Source: Nageia nagi
Taxonomy: Eukaryota > Pinophyta
NCBI GenBank assembly: GCA_050084985.1
Contig: JBITNC010000001.1
Location: forward strand, 200,508,001-200,572,000
Reading direction: 5' to 3'
DNA: 64,000 nt
This document shows positions 11,941-24,149 of the stretch, one piece after another. The notes under the pieces are model-generated. The model worked only from the letters and a program-made list of their open reading frames with translations, did no database searches and had not been told where the DNA came from. The translations under genes and the position numbers were made by a program. Position 1 is the first letter of the stretch. Each line of letters begins with the position of its first letter.

Positions 11941-13013
11941 TTGCATGAGACAACAACTTTGTACCTTGCAAAAAATGACTAATTGATGTAAGGTACATGT
12001 ATTTTATTTCTCATTTTTATACTTTATAATTTCTTTCATCATTTCAATGCAATTGATAGTGTGTATTACTATTTGCACTCTACCACTTATATAAAAAAAA
12101 AAAGATAGTATAATGTCTATAGACCATGGAAATAAAAATGCTAGCCTACCAATGGCCATTGATACGTGAGAGTTCACTCACTTAAAAGATAAATTTATGA
12201 TGCAACCATAAGCAAGATGTGGCTATTTATTCATCCTCAATGGATGATACAATTTTTTGTGTATCCACATGGGTTTTTCTTTGAACCATACAAACCATAA
12301 TGTCTCAAGGTCATAAGCATGAAACATATGACTACCTATAGCCATCAATATGGCTAGTGAGATTTCACTCACTTAAAGGATAAACTAATGATGCAACCAT
12401 AAATAGATTTTTGATATTAATTCATCATGAATGGATGATGCAACTCACTATATATCCAAAATATTTTCATGTAAAGTATATCTAAGACTTTTTGTAGGTA
12501 TATATATCAAAAGAAGGAAAGAAAATGATGTAAAATCCATTTCAATGACATAAAAAATATTTTCACACAACTAGTGATGTGAATATCAAAGAACCAAAAG
12601 TTAATATAAAAAGAACCTTTTTGTATCAAGGCATGGATATAACAATATTAGATTCTTGAGTATCAAATATGTAGAAATGAACAAATTCATGGTTGAACAT
12701 TGTAAAAGGGGAAAAGACTTTTTTATTTCAAAGATTAGACATGGGACCATAAAAGTACTTTGTAGCAGAGTTCCTTATATGGTAGAAATATAGCAAGGGG
12801 CACAAAGATATAGTTCTTTAGGTTTTGTCTTAGCTGCACCACTCAAGAATATTTATTGGGGAAACCAAGAAAAGAGGGGGTAGTAAAGGACCCTCATCAT
12901 CATCAAATGGTATTTATGGATAAAGAGTTCAAAGTTCTCAAAAAATTTTGCTATACTTCTTCTTTGGATATCTAATTTCATTTCTTTAATCACACCTTTA
13001 AAGAGGGGCAAAA
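11941..13013 (+). other. Tat-A 3' untranslated region with tandem repeat and polypurine tract
   Basis: No coding frame is seen. A diverged tandem duplication, period 187 bp, covers 12110-12296 and 12297 to about 12465; each unit starts ATAATGTCT and shares a TCACTCACTTAAA block and GATGCAACCATAA. The polypurine tract AAGAGGGGCAAAA (13001-13013) abuts the 3' LTR and primes plus-strand synthesis in this element class. Confidence 0.8.
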
Positions 13014-13639
13014 TGTGGATGCCTAAAAATGAATTTTCTTATATTAAATAATTCATTTTATAGCATCAAGAAATATTTATTATAAAAAGGGGTAAAATGT
13101 ATCCAAGGAAATGTAATCAATGTAATGGACCATTATATGATGTAAAGAGTTTTAAATATTAAGAAAGAAACCAAAAGCAATGTAATATGCAATAATCCCA
13201 AAAATCAAAGAGGATCAAAACATTGCTATAAAAGAATATCAAAGGAAACATAATTGATAATAAGTAGATATCGAGAGAGAGAGAGAGATTAAAACATGCA
13301 AGATCATTTTATCTAACCAACAACATTATTTTGTAACACCACCTTTACATAGATCTATTTAACCCTTCATCCTGCTTTGCACATATTTATTTATATTTAT
13401 AGATTTGCATCTTTCATGCTACTAACATCATGCTCTTAGGCCATTGCCAGTGTTCATTCCTTATGGTATTTTATGATGATTGATGAATGATCTCTATTAT
13501 TTCATGTTTTAGCATATCTAATGAAGGTACATTATTTATCATATTCGTTTGATGACATATTTCTTATATATGCTTCAATAAATATATTATAAATAAATAG
13601 TGCTATAATTTATTATTTATGCATTATTTGAGATCTACA
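13014..13639 (+). repeat. Tat-A 3' LTR
   Basis: 626 bp, TGTGGATGCC to TCTACA, matching 5050-5668. It carries TATAAAAG at 13227-13234 and a short GA run at 13273-13288 that is expanded relative to the left LTR. It is followed by target duplication GTGTC (13640-13644). Confidence 0.92.
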
Positions 13640-13644
13640 GTGTC

Positions 13645-16300
13645 CAAGGTACTCGAGCTCTTTATGGCCAAAGAAACATTTGGAATGCTTGGCATATAAT
13701 TGGTTCTCTTGGAGGAGTTGCAAGGTCTAATCTAACTAGGAAAAGTGAACCTCAGAAGTTTTGTTGTAGATTAAAAATCATTAAAGAAAACTAAAATAAA
13801 TTTTTGAAGAGAAGGTCAAAATATCTGGTTCATCAAACTCTGGAAGGTGGAAGGAGCATTAGTAAGGCTAAATGATATTACTAGGAACTCATATAGGGAC
13901 TCACACTAGGAAAAGTGATGCTAACTTTTAACATGTCTTTGAAAAGATTTTCTATTTCATCCTTCTGTAAGGGTAGTGGTAAGGTTGAAGGTTGGGTGGT
14001 TAAATACTGAGAATTAATTCAATTACATGGTCATGAGGATGATGGGGTGGAAACCCACGGGGTTCCTCAAAGAATCCAATATGATGGAAAAGTACCTATT
14101 GTAATCCCTAAAATTCTAGAAATTCTTGCAAGTCTAGCTGAATAGAGAATAATTGTCTAACCATTACTTTACCTCCTTTCTTTAATAGTTTCTCCATGCA
14201 ATGAGAAATAATAATTTTATATTATCCTACCTTAAGTCCTTTGATAGTATATTTGTACTCTTCAACCTTGAATTGCATCCATAGTTCACAAAAATCCTAG
14301 GGAATAGGGCCTAATATCATCAACCATTGTATACCAAGGACCACATCACAAACACCTAATGCTAGAACATACATGTTGGTTTGCATCTTGTACTTGCCCA
14401 TACTGAGCTTGATATTATGACATCATCCTTTGCAAGCAATTTTTCCTCCATTATCGATCATCACCTCAAAATTATTCTATGGATAGATATAAGAGTAGGT
14501 CTTTTTACTGTGTCAAGATCCATAAAATTATGAGTGCTTCTTGAGTCAAACAATATTATCAATAATTCCCCCTTAAAATATCCTTGAACTTTCATAATTT
14601 ATAGAGATGTAAACCCATAGAGGGCATTGCAAGAAATTTTAGGAACAACTTTAGTAGGTTGGTTTGATTCTTCCTTAATATCTACCACTACATCCTTAAA
14701 AGCATCTTTTGGTGGTTCCATAGGAGCATATGCATCTAAGAAATATAATTTTTGAGTAGCACAATGATGGCCTAGTGCAAATTTTTCATTGCAATTATAA
14801 CAAAGCCATTTTTTCTTATGCTCTTATGTCTCAGTAGGAGTTACTCTCTTAATTAAAAGGGAGTGTAGTGACTTGTGACCACTTTGAGAAGTTTGTGATT
14901 TCTAAGTGGGTTGCTTAGTGTATTTGTGTTGTGCACTAAACTTATCCTTTTCCAATTTGATGAGCCTTATTATTGGTATAATGTTGCTAGGATTGAACAT
15001 TTTGACTTCCACTCAAATTTCTTCCTTTAGCCCACTAATGAAATAACTGCAAAAAAATCCCTCATCTAATCCTTCAGTATGATTAGCAAACTTTTTAAAT
15101 TCAGTTTGGTATTCTCTTATGGTAGCTATTTGGTGTAATTTAGTTAGTGCACTGGTTACATCTTCAAAATTAGTGGGGCCAAATCTAATAAGGAGTTTAT
15201 GGGTGAAATCCCTTAGGATGTGGTGCCATTTTTCTTTTCAAATCATTGGTACCATTGGATGGATTCATGCTCTAGATGAGAGGAGATGAGGTTGACCTTT
15301 TGAGCTTTGAGTATCTAATTTAAAAAGAAATATTGCTTGACTTGATACAACCAGCTAATGGGGTCATCACCATTAAATCTTGGAAAGTGCAATTTGGTCA
15401 TATATATAAGAATAAAGGATTCTTGCATTTTTAAGAATTATTGAATCCTTTCCCAATATATGATTGAGATTGACTCAATTTGCTTATAACTGATGATGAG
15501 TTATTAACTATTACTTACTGAATGAGTTGAATCTTTCGATCCATAGTACCATAAGTGAAAGTTATCAATTCTATTGATTTTTTGAGCCCATAAAGGGTAG
15601 TGGGGAGGTGAATATCAAATAACAAGTTTTCCATATATTCTATTCACTATGATAATTTCTCCATATCTAAGGATCTTTAACCATAAGCTATCTTACTATT
15701 TTAGGAACTACTATTTTTAGAAACTATTATTTTTGAAAAATAAAAGTGTATGGTGATATATATCCAAACTATTAACAAAAAAAAAAAATATAATGGAATA
15801 AGTCCCAAAATGATGATTTTCAAAAATTTATACTCATTTTTTTCTTCTAAAAAATCATTATCATAGGCAATGAATCAAATTTGTTAGAATTGCCTAATTC
15901 TTCATAGTTTGAAAGATAACGACATCCAAAGTTTTTATTCATTTTAGTAATTACTATTTATGGTAAGGAAACTAGTGTTTTGTAAGGAAAAATGATTGTT
16001 TCAAAAATGGAAATGGCTTGTAGTATAAAGGTTGATGCATAGGAAAGAGATGGATGGGCAGAAAGGTGTGATATAGGAATGGTGTAGTTTGAAAGAAGGT
16101 CACAAAATATGGTGGAAGAACCTAGCTAAATTTCTAAAAAAAATTGGTAGAGTTTTGAGTGTAAAATGGGAAAAATATTGGTTTTCAACATGATGTAACC
16201 TTGATAATTTGGCAAAATTTTGGTAGCATTTCAGCTAGAAATATACAATCTCGATCCTCACTATGTCCATAGGTGCCAAAATTAGAGATTTGATACTAAA
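13645..16300 (-). pseudogene. Chromovirus 1 gag, protease and 5' part of RT
   Basis: This is the upstream half of the interrupted polyprotein, read leftwards from 16300. Gag core text (REYQTEFKKFANHTEGLDE) lies at about 15060-15150. The zinc knuckle CYNCNEKFALGHHC is intact at about 14760-14802. The protease active site (14524-14550) reads DSRSTHNFMD, with the Gly of DSG changed to Arg. RT resumes toward the nested element; its catalytic loop at 13777-13788 reads FFND instead of FFDD, and the frame ends where Tat-A landed, in the EYLGH segment. Stops and frameshifts are frequent. The leader between primer site and gag (about 15700-16290) is AT-rich and non-coding. Confidence 0.85.
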
Positions 16301-16691
16301 TGTTAGGAACCTGCAAGTTCCTAAACTAGATTTAAGATAAATAATAGTGAAATACAAATTGAATGTAACCAAATATCACAACCACAAGTAACACAAATCT
16401 AAATAAAATAAGATAGTAACATAATCACTTTACTAAATAACTAAAATGAATTGCATGCCACTTTGAGGGGGCTACCTCCTTACAACTCAAGCAATATATT
16501 TTCCCAAATCCTAACTATTTTATTCCCACACATATGTATAGTACACCTACCCTAACCCTAATTAGTTGTTTAATACAAAATGATGATTCACCTTATAAAT
16601 ATGTCGATCTAATTTACATTTTATACAAATCAATATTCTAATTAATTAACTACTATAGTCTAAGTAAATATTAGGACATGGGATCCTCACA
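16301..16691 (-). repeat. Chromovirus 1 5' LTR
   Basis: 391 bp. On the minus strand it runs TGTGAGGATCC to TCCTAACA. The primer site follows at once on the minus strand as a decayed TTAGTATCAAA. The LTR includes CCCTAACCCTAA, found in all LTRs of this family. Confidence 0.92.
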
Positions 16692-16696
16692 TAAGC

Positions 16697-17314
16697 ATAT
16701 ATGTGATGGTTAACTCATAAAATATATAGTAATGATAATAAGAGTAAACATCATAATATTTCATTGTAAATGATATATAAATAATGGAGTAAGGATGAAA
16801 TTAATATAATATTCATACATCATCTCTAGAATAGTAAATACGTAAATACTCAATTTTCATTCTTAGATGCATACAAACAATGTACACATCATCATGTGAT
16901 ACATACCCTATTCCTAGATAGAACATATGCAATCATAACCATATATGTTAACATCATCATGAGGTACATTCTCCATTCCTAGATACAACATATCAATCAT
17001 AAAGAACTATCATGGTGATGGTTAGCTTAGACTGAACTAACAAAGGTGACTCAAAGATGGAGGTTAGTTGAGACCCAACCAACAAAGGTGACTTGAAGAT
17101 GGAGGTTAGCTAAGACCCAACTAGAAAAGATAACTCCAAGAGATATTCCATTCATTTTCATGAGGTACATGTTGCATTATTAGATATATAAATGTTATAT
17201 TATCATCATCATAAGGTACATGTCCCATTCTTAGATGTAATTTAAATGTGATGGTTGTTTAATACCCAACCAATAAATTTGACTTCGTGATGAAAGGTTT
17301 AATTCCCAATCATG
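16697..17314. other. Inter-element stretch with short tandem repeats
   Basis: No coding frame. It is built of short diverged repeats. A 39-42 bp unit (GATGGAGGTTAGTTGAGACC and so on, ending AAAGGTGAC) is repeated three times at 17017-17139, and a phrase of the type ATCATCATGAGGTACAT ... CCATTCCTAGATA recurs at about 16885, 16950, 17155 and 17205. It probably belongs to the sequence into which Tat-B inserted. Confidence 0.7.
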
Positions 17315-17319
17315 CATAT

Positions 17320-18385
17320 TGTAGACACTCAAAATAAACCCTAAATCTAGTTTAACAACATATAAATAAATAAAATAAATATCTTTTTAACATATATCAA
17401 ATTAAAATATGCATAACTCTTTATACAAGCCTCAAACAAGCTTGAAAACTCCATTATTAGATAGATCTCATCGATTAGATGCAAAATGAGTGGTCATATG
17501 ACCCCTTTTCATTAAAAAATGACCATTTGGTGATCATTTTAATATTATTATAAAAATTGTGGAAAAATCGTTAACGATCCAGTACGGTCGTTGATGATCC
17601 TGTAGGATCGTTGACGATCCTTGATCAATTCAAAGATAGATAAGTCTAAGCCCAAAATAGCCCAACATGCATGATTTAGGATTTTTTATGTGGATTTGGG
17701 ATAAGAATGCCTCAAAATTCGTATGGGATGTTACCTTGAATTTTATGCCAGCAAGATAATGTATAACAAACATTTGAGCCTATAAATATAAGCTCTGTAT
17801 ATGAACAAAGAGACCCAATTTACGATAGCGAAGCTCTGTCAAGATTAAACCAGGAGTTTTATTAACAAAGATCTGAAGGTCGATCATTACAAATTTACAA
17901 TCAAGTACATTTTAATCTTATGTCATTTACTTCTGATTCATATTTTAATATATTATCAGGTATGCTTTGATGTTTTGTTTATTTTTTGTGTGTAGGGTCA
18001 ATATAGGAAAAGAACAATAGAAGTAAGTGTGAAGGAAAATCACCAGGACAAAATACAAACATTTCAAAATTTACAAAAGCTCACGATAGTGTTAGAAATC
18101 ATCAACGATCCAGACATCGGTCGACGGTGATTTATTAGATCGATGACAAAATCCAAAAAATTACAAAGTGCACTACAATAGTGGAGATTGTCGATGATTC
18201 ACACATCGATCATTGTCGATCCATATAGATTGATAACAATCCTTATTGTATTAAATTTCCTTCAATCTTTTCAGATATAATATCTACCTTATTATTGATG
18301 TGTAATATTGAATGTGTTTTGATTTATTATGTTGAATGATTAATCTAGCTGAATTGAGTTTTAGATGCACAATTTAATATACACA
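17320..18385 (+). repeat. Tat-B 5' LTR
   Basis: 1066 bp. A TATA box TATAAATATA lies at 17781-17790, at the same offset as in the 3' LTR. Palindromic motifs occur at 17567-17578 (ATCGTTAACGAT) and 17607-17618 (ATCGTTGACGAT), with decayed relatives around 18105-18240. These are candidate regulatory sites. Confidence 0.95.
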
Positions 18386-18388
18386 ATC

Positions 18389-18405
18389 TGGTGTTAGAAG
18401 GAGGG
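18389..18405 (+). promoter_or_regulatory. Tat-B primer-binding site
   Basis: TGGTGTTAGAAGGAGGG begins three bases after the LTR end, the usual place for the tRNA primer site. It resembles a site for a plant tRNA-Leu 3' end, with mismatches; that tRNA assignment is tentative. Confidence 0.6.
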
Positions 18406-20220
18406 CCCTTGCATGCATTCAGAGAATTGGAATGAAAATAGGCTTGAGTTTCTTTTGTTTTTGATCATATTTTGATTCTATTTGCATCTTGTGGAACTAT
18501 AAACTAACTTAATCTATTTCATCTGTTGTTTGTTTTTGTTTCTTATTTTTTCTTGGATCAACGATGATCAAACCATAATCACCAACGATCTCTATAAAAT
18601 CATCAATGATCTCTATAAAATCACTAATGATCTCTGTAAAATCACCAATGATCCCTGTTAAAATTGGTATGTTTTCTAATCTAACGTAAATACAGTAAGT
18701 GTAAGTAGGCATTTAAAATGACAGTTGGTAAAATTTGCTCGTGATCTCTTTGCTCAGAGTGCATGTAGAAAATGGGTAGCAAAATTTTTAAAATGCATTA
18801 TTTAATATATGAGTGATATTTGTTTATTTTCTTGGGTTAAGGGTATGTACACATTAATACTTTTTATCTCATCTACTTATGCTCTCCCTTTGTGCTTTAT
18901 GCGATCTAAGGTGACCAAAATAGACTTGATAAGAAGGAATAATTAAATTTCTCTTTTCTTTCACACTATTATTAATTTGGTTAATATATCACACATAATG
19001 AACTCTTACTAAGTCTGCCCTTACCACTCCAATGGAGGTTGAAGGGATATGTGACTAGTAAGAGAAGGTAATTTACTACACTTAATACTTCCACTATTGG
19101 AAGGAGTAAATGAATCACACTAAATGGAATGAACTTAAGGAAAATAAATCGAGTTTTTGGGTAGTATAAATCATATTAAAAGGTTAATGAATTGGATGGA
19201 TTCGAATACACTAACTACTTTCACTTAACAAAGTATGCTCTCACTTTTGCACTTCAAGCGATCTTAAGTGATCAGAAATAAATTAAGTGAAAGAGGTAAA
19301 ATTTATTCACATCTTATTTGGAAATATACTTCACATTAACACTCTTAAAGATGTCTACCCTTACCACTCCATTGGAGGTTGAAGGGATTTGTGACTCTTG
19401 GAGGAGTAATTGAACCTCACTTAACTAATTCATCTACACTTAATGACTTCTTACCAAGTTTGCTCTTACCACTCCATTGGAGGTCGAAGAGATATGTGAC
19501 TAGTAAGAAGAGGGAATTTATCACACATAATACTTCCACAGCTGGAAGGGGTTAATGAATGTCATTAAGAGGATGGATAATGAATCACATTATAAAAAGA
19601 ACAATGGGGTTTATTAAGGTCAAACTCCACTAAAAATAAACTTTTGATTGTATCACATTGAGATAAGATAAGTAAATGGACATGAATGTTTGGGAGGGTA
19701 GTATGCATAAGTGTATTTTTACTTGTTTAAATGCATTTCATAAGGCCTTAAAGAAATAATTGAACATTAATGAGTTGGATGTTATTACTAACCATTAATT
19801 CTTACTTCTTGGAACCCACCGACATAACATACTTGAAACCATAGAGCAAGTTACACTTGGAAGTGATGACCAAGGTGACTTTTCCATAGGTAGGAGTCAA
19901 AAAAGAGACTCATCTAGAACCAAGCCAAAAGCCATAGAGACTTGTAAACATTAATTAGGATTATCCAACCTACCTTGTTTAACACTTGACTAGTCAAAAC
20001 AAACTAGGAAAATTAAAAGGATTAAAAGTGAACAACTCATATCGTTCATTTAACTCAGACATTAAACATATGTGAAAAAGTTAAAAAAGATAATCACATC
20101 ATTAAAAGTAAGTTTGCATATAGGATGTTTGTGTATTAAGTTATTTTCTCGAAAACATAATATAAAAGATAAAAATAGAGTTTCTTTTTTATGATGTTTG
20201 TTTATAATATTTAAAAAAAA
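18406..20220 (+). other. Tat-B leader with tandem repeats
   Basis: No coding frame. A 21-bp unit (ATCACCAACGATCTCTATAAA) is repeated four times at 18578-18661. A larger unit recurs further on: the block CCCTTACCACTCCATTGGAG plus GTTGAAGGGATATGTGAC appears at about 19018, 19358 and 19463, and TATGCTCTC...GCGATCT...GTGA at about 18880 and 19227. The duplications are diverged, with periods near 340 and 105 bp. Long repeat-rich leaders are common in large Tat/Ogre elements. Confidence 0.8.
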
Positions 20221-22704
20221 ATGGTTCAAACTAGAAGTATGACTGCTAAGAAAATGCAAAAACACCCACTTGAAATACAAGAAATAGATCCAGACAATAT
20301 GGATCTGATAGAGTCTTCAGTTAGGAGGCCACCTCCTTTAGATGAATCAGATCCATGGGTAGTTCGTTATGTAGGTAAAGATTGGGATTGGGGTTATGAT
20401 CAATCTAGATTGCAAAGACAAATTATAGAGGATCCTATTGCAAGGGCTAGAATGTAAGTGTTAGATGAAGATTTAATTGAAATTCGTCATCGTCTAGCTA
20501 ATTATAGGGCTATTCCTAAGATGTCTTCTAGTTTACCAGGAGATGTAGAAAAACTAAATCAAAGGCTTGATAACTTAGAAAATGATGAGGATAAATCTCG
20601 GGCCAAAACCATAGCGGTACCAGAGACTGAGCCATATAAAGTTAAATATGAAAGAGTCATTCATCAATTATCAGATGGTTGAAGAGTCAGTTCTTTAATT
20701 CAAAAAGAGGGATCTTATTTTTCTCATAAATCTCTCAAATTAGGAAAAAATGAAGTATCAATACCTACGATTAATTTATCTCAAAGAGCTCCTTCAATGA
20801 AGCAAACGGAGAAATCTTATTCCTCAAATGAAGGATTAAATAGGACATGTAAGTTCAAAATAGAAGAGATACCTTCTTATGAAGAACTAAAAGAATGATG
20901 ATTATATAAAATAAAAGCTGATCAAAAATTCATGGAAGTATATGCTGATGATATTAAAAAGGCCACAGAGATGCAATATCTTCTAAAGGAAGAAAATCGA
21001 AAAGCTAATAAATTCATTAAAATTCAAGAATAAGAGAATAAGTTAAAAGAAATGGAAGATAAACTTCTTAGAGATAAAAGGAAATTCATAGAACAAGAAC
21101 AAGCAAACAAAGAAAGAAATGAATTCCTGGAACAAGAAAAGAAAAGACTTCATAAAGAACATTAGATTCAACTTCATTTAAAAGAATTACAACTTAAAGA
21201 ATTAGAAAATGAAAAAATTAAAAGGGAACAATATCTTCGTATGGAGAAAGAAAAATAAAGACAGTGGGATGAATATCAAAAAATAAAAAATTTGAAACCT
21301 AAAACTCATGAAGGAAGTCAAATACAAAGATATTGAGACCCTTACTTAGACAAACAAGAAGCGATGGATAAAGAGATAGCCATTTTGTTACAAAAGGAAA
21401 TGGATAAAGAACTAGAACTTCAAAAATTATATGATAAACAAAAGCAAGATTCCATTAAAAGTTGGGTTGAACAAACCCAAAATCAAACAAAACAACCTAA
21501 TTACAAAGGAAAAGATCTATATGGAAAAAGTATATCCCAAAAACCTCCTAAAATCCCTATTCTGTGATGTCATTCACCTCTTAAAATATTGCCTCCACCA
21601 CCATTAGAGTTTACTTCTAATTATGAGTCTTACACTTCAAGATCAATTGCGAAAAAGGATCTGAATATTCAAAGATATCACAGACACACTCAAGGTCGTA
21701 AAATTGATAAAGAATTAGAATACTTTATGAAGGATTTTATAAATCGAGAAATGAATGTTCAAGGGCTTAAAAAGTTAAATTATAAGAACATTTGCAATGA
21801 GCCTATTCATCCAAGTGTTCCAAAAAAGAAATTACCATATAGGTTTGAATTTCCTAAGATAGAACCATTCAAAGGAAAAGAGGATCCCAAAGAACACTTG
21901 AGAAAATTTACATTTTCTAGCTATCAGATAGCTAATGATGACTCATTAATGTTACGTATATTTCCTATGACACTCGCGAGTCAAGCTTTGGATTGGTATA
22001 ATAGTTTACCTATACATAGTTTATATACATTCGAACAATTGGCTAATCAATTTATTGAACACTTTAGAATCAATATTAAAGAAAGATCTTCAATTACTGA
22101 TCTTACAAGATTACAACAGTTTCCTGATGAAACTATACAAGATTACATCTCAAGATGGCAGGTTATACTTACTAGTATGTCTTACACAATACCACAAGAA
22201 GAATTGGTTAAATTATTTAGCCAAAGTTGTTTAATACCAATAGCCAGTGTTCTCCAAATTCAACAATATAGAACTTTTGAAGAAGCTATTGCTCAGGCAG
22301 TAGTTATAGAAAGAGTTAAAATTCAAGATGGAGAACTAAAACTTAAGAAAAAAGAATACAAAAAGGGTAATCAATATGAAAACATTAGTAAACAACTACA
22401 AAATAATCAAATAGCGATGACAGAAAATTCTAATCAATCTTCAAAAATTGAAGAAAATGTTGAACCTAAGCCTAAAAGAAAATTTACCCCATTATCAGAA
22501 CCATTAGCTGAAATACTTAAAAAATTATGTGATAATGGTATGATTATATTACTTGATATAAGACCTAAAAATCCTAATGCCAAAGGAAGCAAGTGGTATA
22601 AGGAGAATGAATTTTGTGCTTATCATAGGCAAAAGGGACATAATACAAATAAATGTCGAACTTTACAGCATAAGATTCAAGACTTGATAGATAGTCAAAA
22701 ATAG
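20221..22704 (+). pseudogene. gag: Tat-B gag with long coiled-coil N-terminus
   Basis: A single frame of 827 codons starts at ATG 20221 (MVQTRSM, a common Tat/Ogre gag start) and ends at TAG 22702. It holds nine in-frame stops (20455, 20680, 20896, 20899, 21031, 21163, 21256, 21334, 21565), all in the first 449 codons; the remaining 379 codons are open. Residues about 230-430 are highly charged and helical (Lys/Glu/Gln-rich), a probable coiled coil. The gag core is near residues 550-690, with FPKIEPFKGKEDPKEHLRKF and LASQALDWYNSLP. A zinc-knuckle-like C-x2-H-x4-GH-x-T-x3-C closes it at about 22615-22660. Gag forms the particle that packages RNA. The N-terminal extension has no function I can name. 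Protease lies in a different frame downstream. Confidence 0.9.
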
Positions 22705-24149
22705 ATGTGGATAATCCTATTGTGCCCTCAAATCAAAATTTAGGGATATATCAAAACCTCTTACCTTCACATCAGGCCAACAATGTGGCAATTGTCCCAA
22801 ACCAAATGAATTATATATGGAATAATAAAGATATACCATTTATAGGAGCTATAGATGATTCAATACATATGATAGGTATAGCTACACGAGCACAACAATA
22901 TCAAAACAAATAGGATAATCCATGAAGAAATCAATCAATGATAAGCCCCACTAATACACAACCTATACCTATACCTCTTCCACAACAACCTAAAGTTTCA
23001 ATAAAAGGTGTTCTTCAATGATAATTAAAGATGTCTCCAGTTAAGATGACCTTATTTGAATTATTACAACAATCTGAAAGTTACAGGGAAGCTATGAATC
23101 AAATTTTACAAGAAATTCAAGTGGATGTTAGTAATCCTAATAATTTCATTTCAATTGTCGAAAGTTTGAAGATATCCCAACAACCTAGTATCACCTTTTA
23201 TGAAAAAGAAAAATTAAATAATGACGGACCAGGTGGATTAGATCCACCCTTACACATAATTGGTAAGGTAGATGAAAAATTATTTAAAAGAATTTTAATA
23301 AATGAAGGTTCAGCCATAAATATAATTTCAAACGCTGCATATAAAAAGTTGAATTTACTAGATTCACTTATCTTAGCTCCTTCTTTGCAAATTAGAGCTT
23401 TTAATGATGCAGTGTGTTCAACTCTAGGATCAATAGTGCTTCCAATTACAGTAGGAGCTAAAACTGTCCAGACTTTGTTACATATAATTGAAGGAAACAT
23501 CATACAATATAACATTCTTTTAGGATGCCATGGATTAGAGAAATGCAATGTGTCCCATCAACTTATCATGGATGTTTAAAATACATCTATAAAGATAAAG
23601 TTCATTGTGTGTTTAAAGATCCAGATCCTTATTCACATTGTAATTTAATTTTTGATCCACGTAAAGTGACATTACCGTCTCCTAATCTATCAACCATATT
23701 AATGAACAAAAATATGAATCAATCTGAAGTCATAAAAGGAAAAAGTGATATAGCTATACAGGATAAAGATACTTGAGAAAAACTTGCTAAAACTTTAGAT
23801 GAAAAACATGGAGCTTCTTCATCAAAACAAGTAAATACTACATCTAATAATAACTCATCCAATGTATATCTAGTAAAAATTAAATTAATGGATTTAGGGA
23901 TGGGAGAATATGACATAGATGATGTTGTATTTAATATACCTTCATCATAAGAAGTGGGTAAAGTATCCAAATCACCTAGTGTAATTGGACAAATAGTACC
24001 TTTAGGAGAAATACCTAATTAAACAATGTTTGTTTACGTAGGAATAGTAGATCCTATATTAACAATATCCAATCAAACAAATGAAGGATATTTTAATAAT
24101 GATGTGAAATATTTATCACCATGTTCAAGAACATTTGTTCTAAACTATT
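22705..24149 (+). pseudogene. Tat-B aspartic protease region
   Basis: After a linker (22707-22913), the protease is readable in 23031-23579: DPPLHIIGKVDEKLFKRI, then INEGSAINIIS, which corresponds to the active-site DxGS loop. The catalytic Asp is Asn (AAT), consistent with a single G to A change, so the enzyme would be inactive. A one-base deletion near 23523 breaks the frame inside the conserved ILLGRPW block; the continuation PWIREMQCVPSTYH is in another frame from 23525, with a later stop at 23774. This tail runs to about 24140 before the frame changes again at the G-patch. Confidence 0.85.

Larger units (their letters stand above)
5050..13639 (+). mobile_element. Tat-A, nested Tat-type Ty3/gypsy element
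   Basis: A plus-strand LTR retrotransposon of 8590 bp inserted in the RT coding part of chromovirus 1. Both LTRs begin TGTRGATGCC and end TCTACA. The internal region holds decayed gag, protease with G-patch, RT with degenerate RNase H, a second RNase H of the archaeal-like type, and integrase. The dual RNase H and G-patch place it in the Tat/Ogre lineage. Its LTRs are visibly diverged (roughly 85% identical by eye), so it is older than Tat-B. Several frameshifts and a lost RT catalytic Asp indicate a dead copy. Confidence 0.93.
2530..16691 (-). mobile_element. Chromovirus 1 (Ty3/gypsy), interrupted by Tat-A
   Basis: This is a minus-strand LTR retrotransposon with LTRs at 2530-2917 (3') and 16301-16691 (5'). 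Flanking pentamers TAATC (2525-2529) and TAAGC (16692-16696) match at four of five positions and are taken as the target duplication. Removing the nested element leaves about 5.57 kb, the same size as chromovirus 2, to which it is related throughout. Domain order from the 5' end is gag with zinc knuckle, protease, RT, RNase H, integrase, chromodomain. The primer site beside the 5' LTR is a decayed TGGTATCAGAGC type (initiator Met tRNA). Many stops and frameshifts make it defective. Confidence 0.9.

Noticed and set aside
16551-16562. Telomere-like CCCTAACCCTAA (also near 39606 and 44812)
   Set aside because: It is part of the chromovirus LTR in each case, only two units long, and not the plant CCCTAAA repeat.
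18509-18712. 67-codon minus-strand frame in the Tat-B leader
   Set aside because: It exists because a 21-bp tandem repeat is a multiple of three, so one frame stays open without coding.
23198-23548. 116-codon minus-strand frame over the Tat-B protease
   Set aside because: Shadow of the protease frame on the other strand; no recognisable content.
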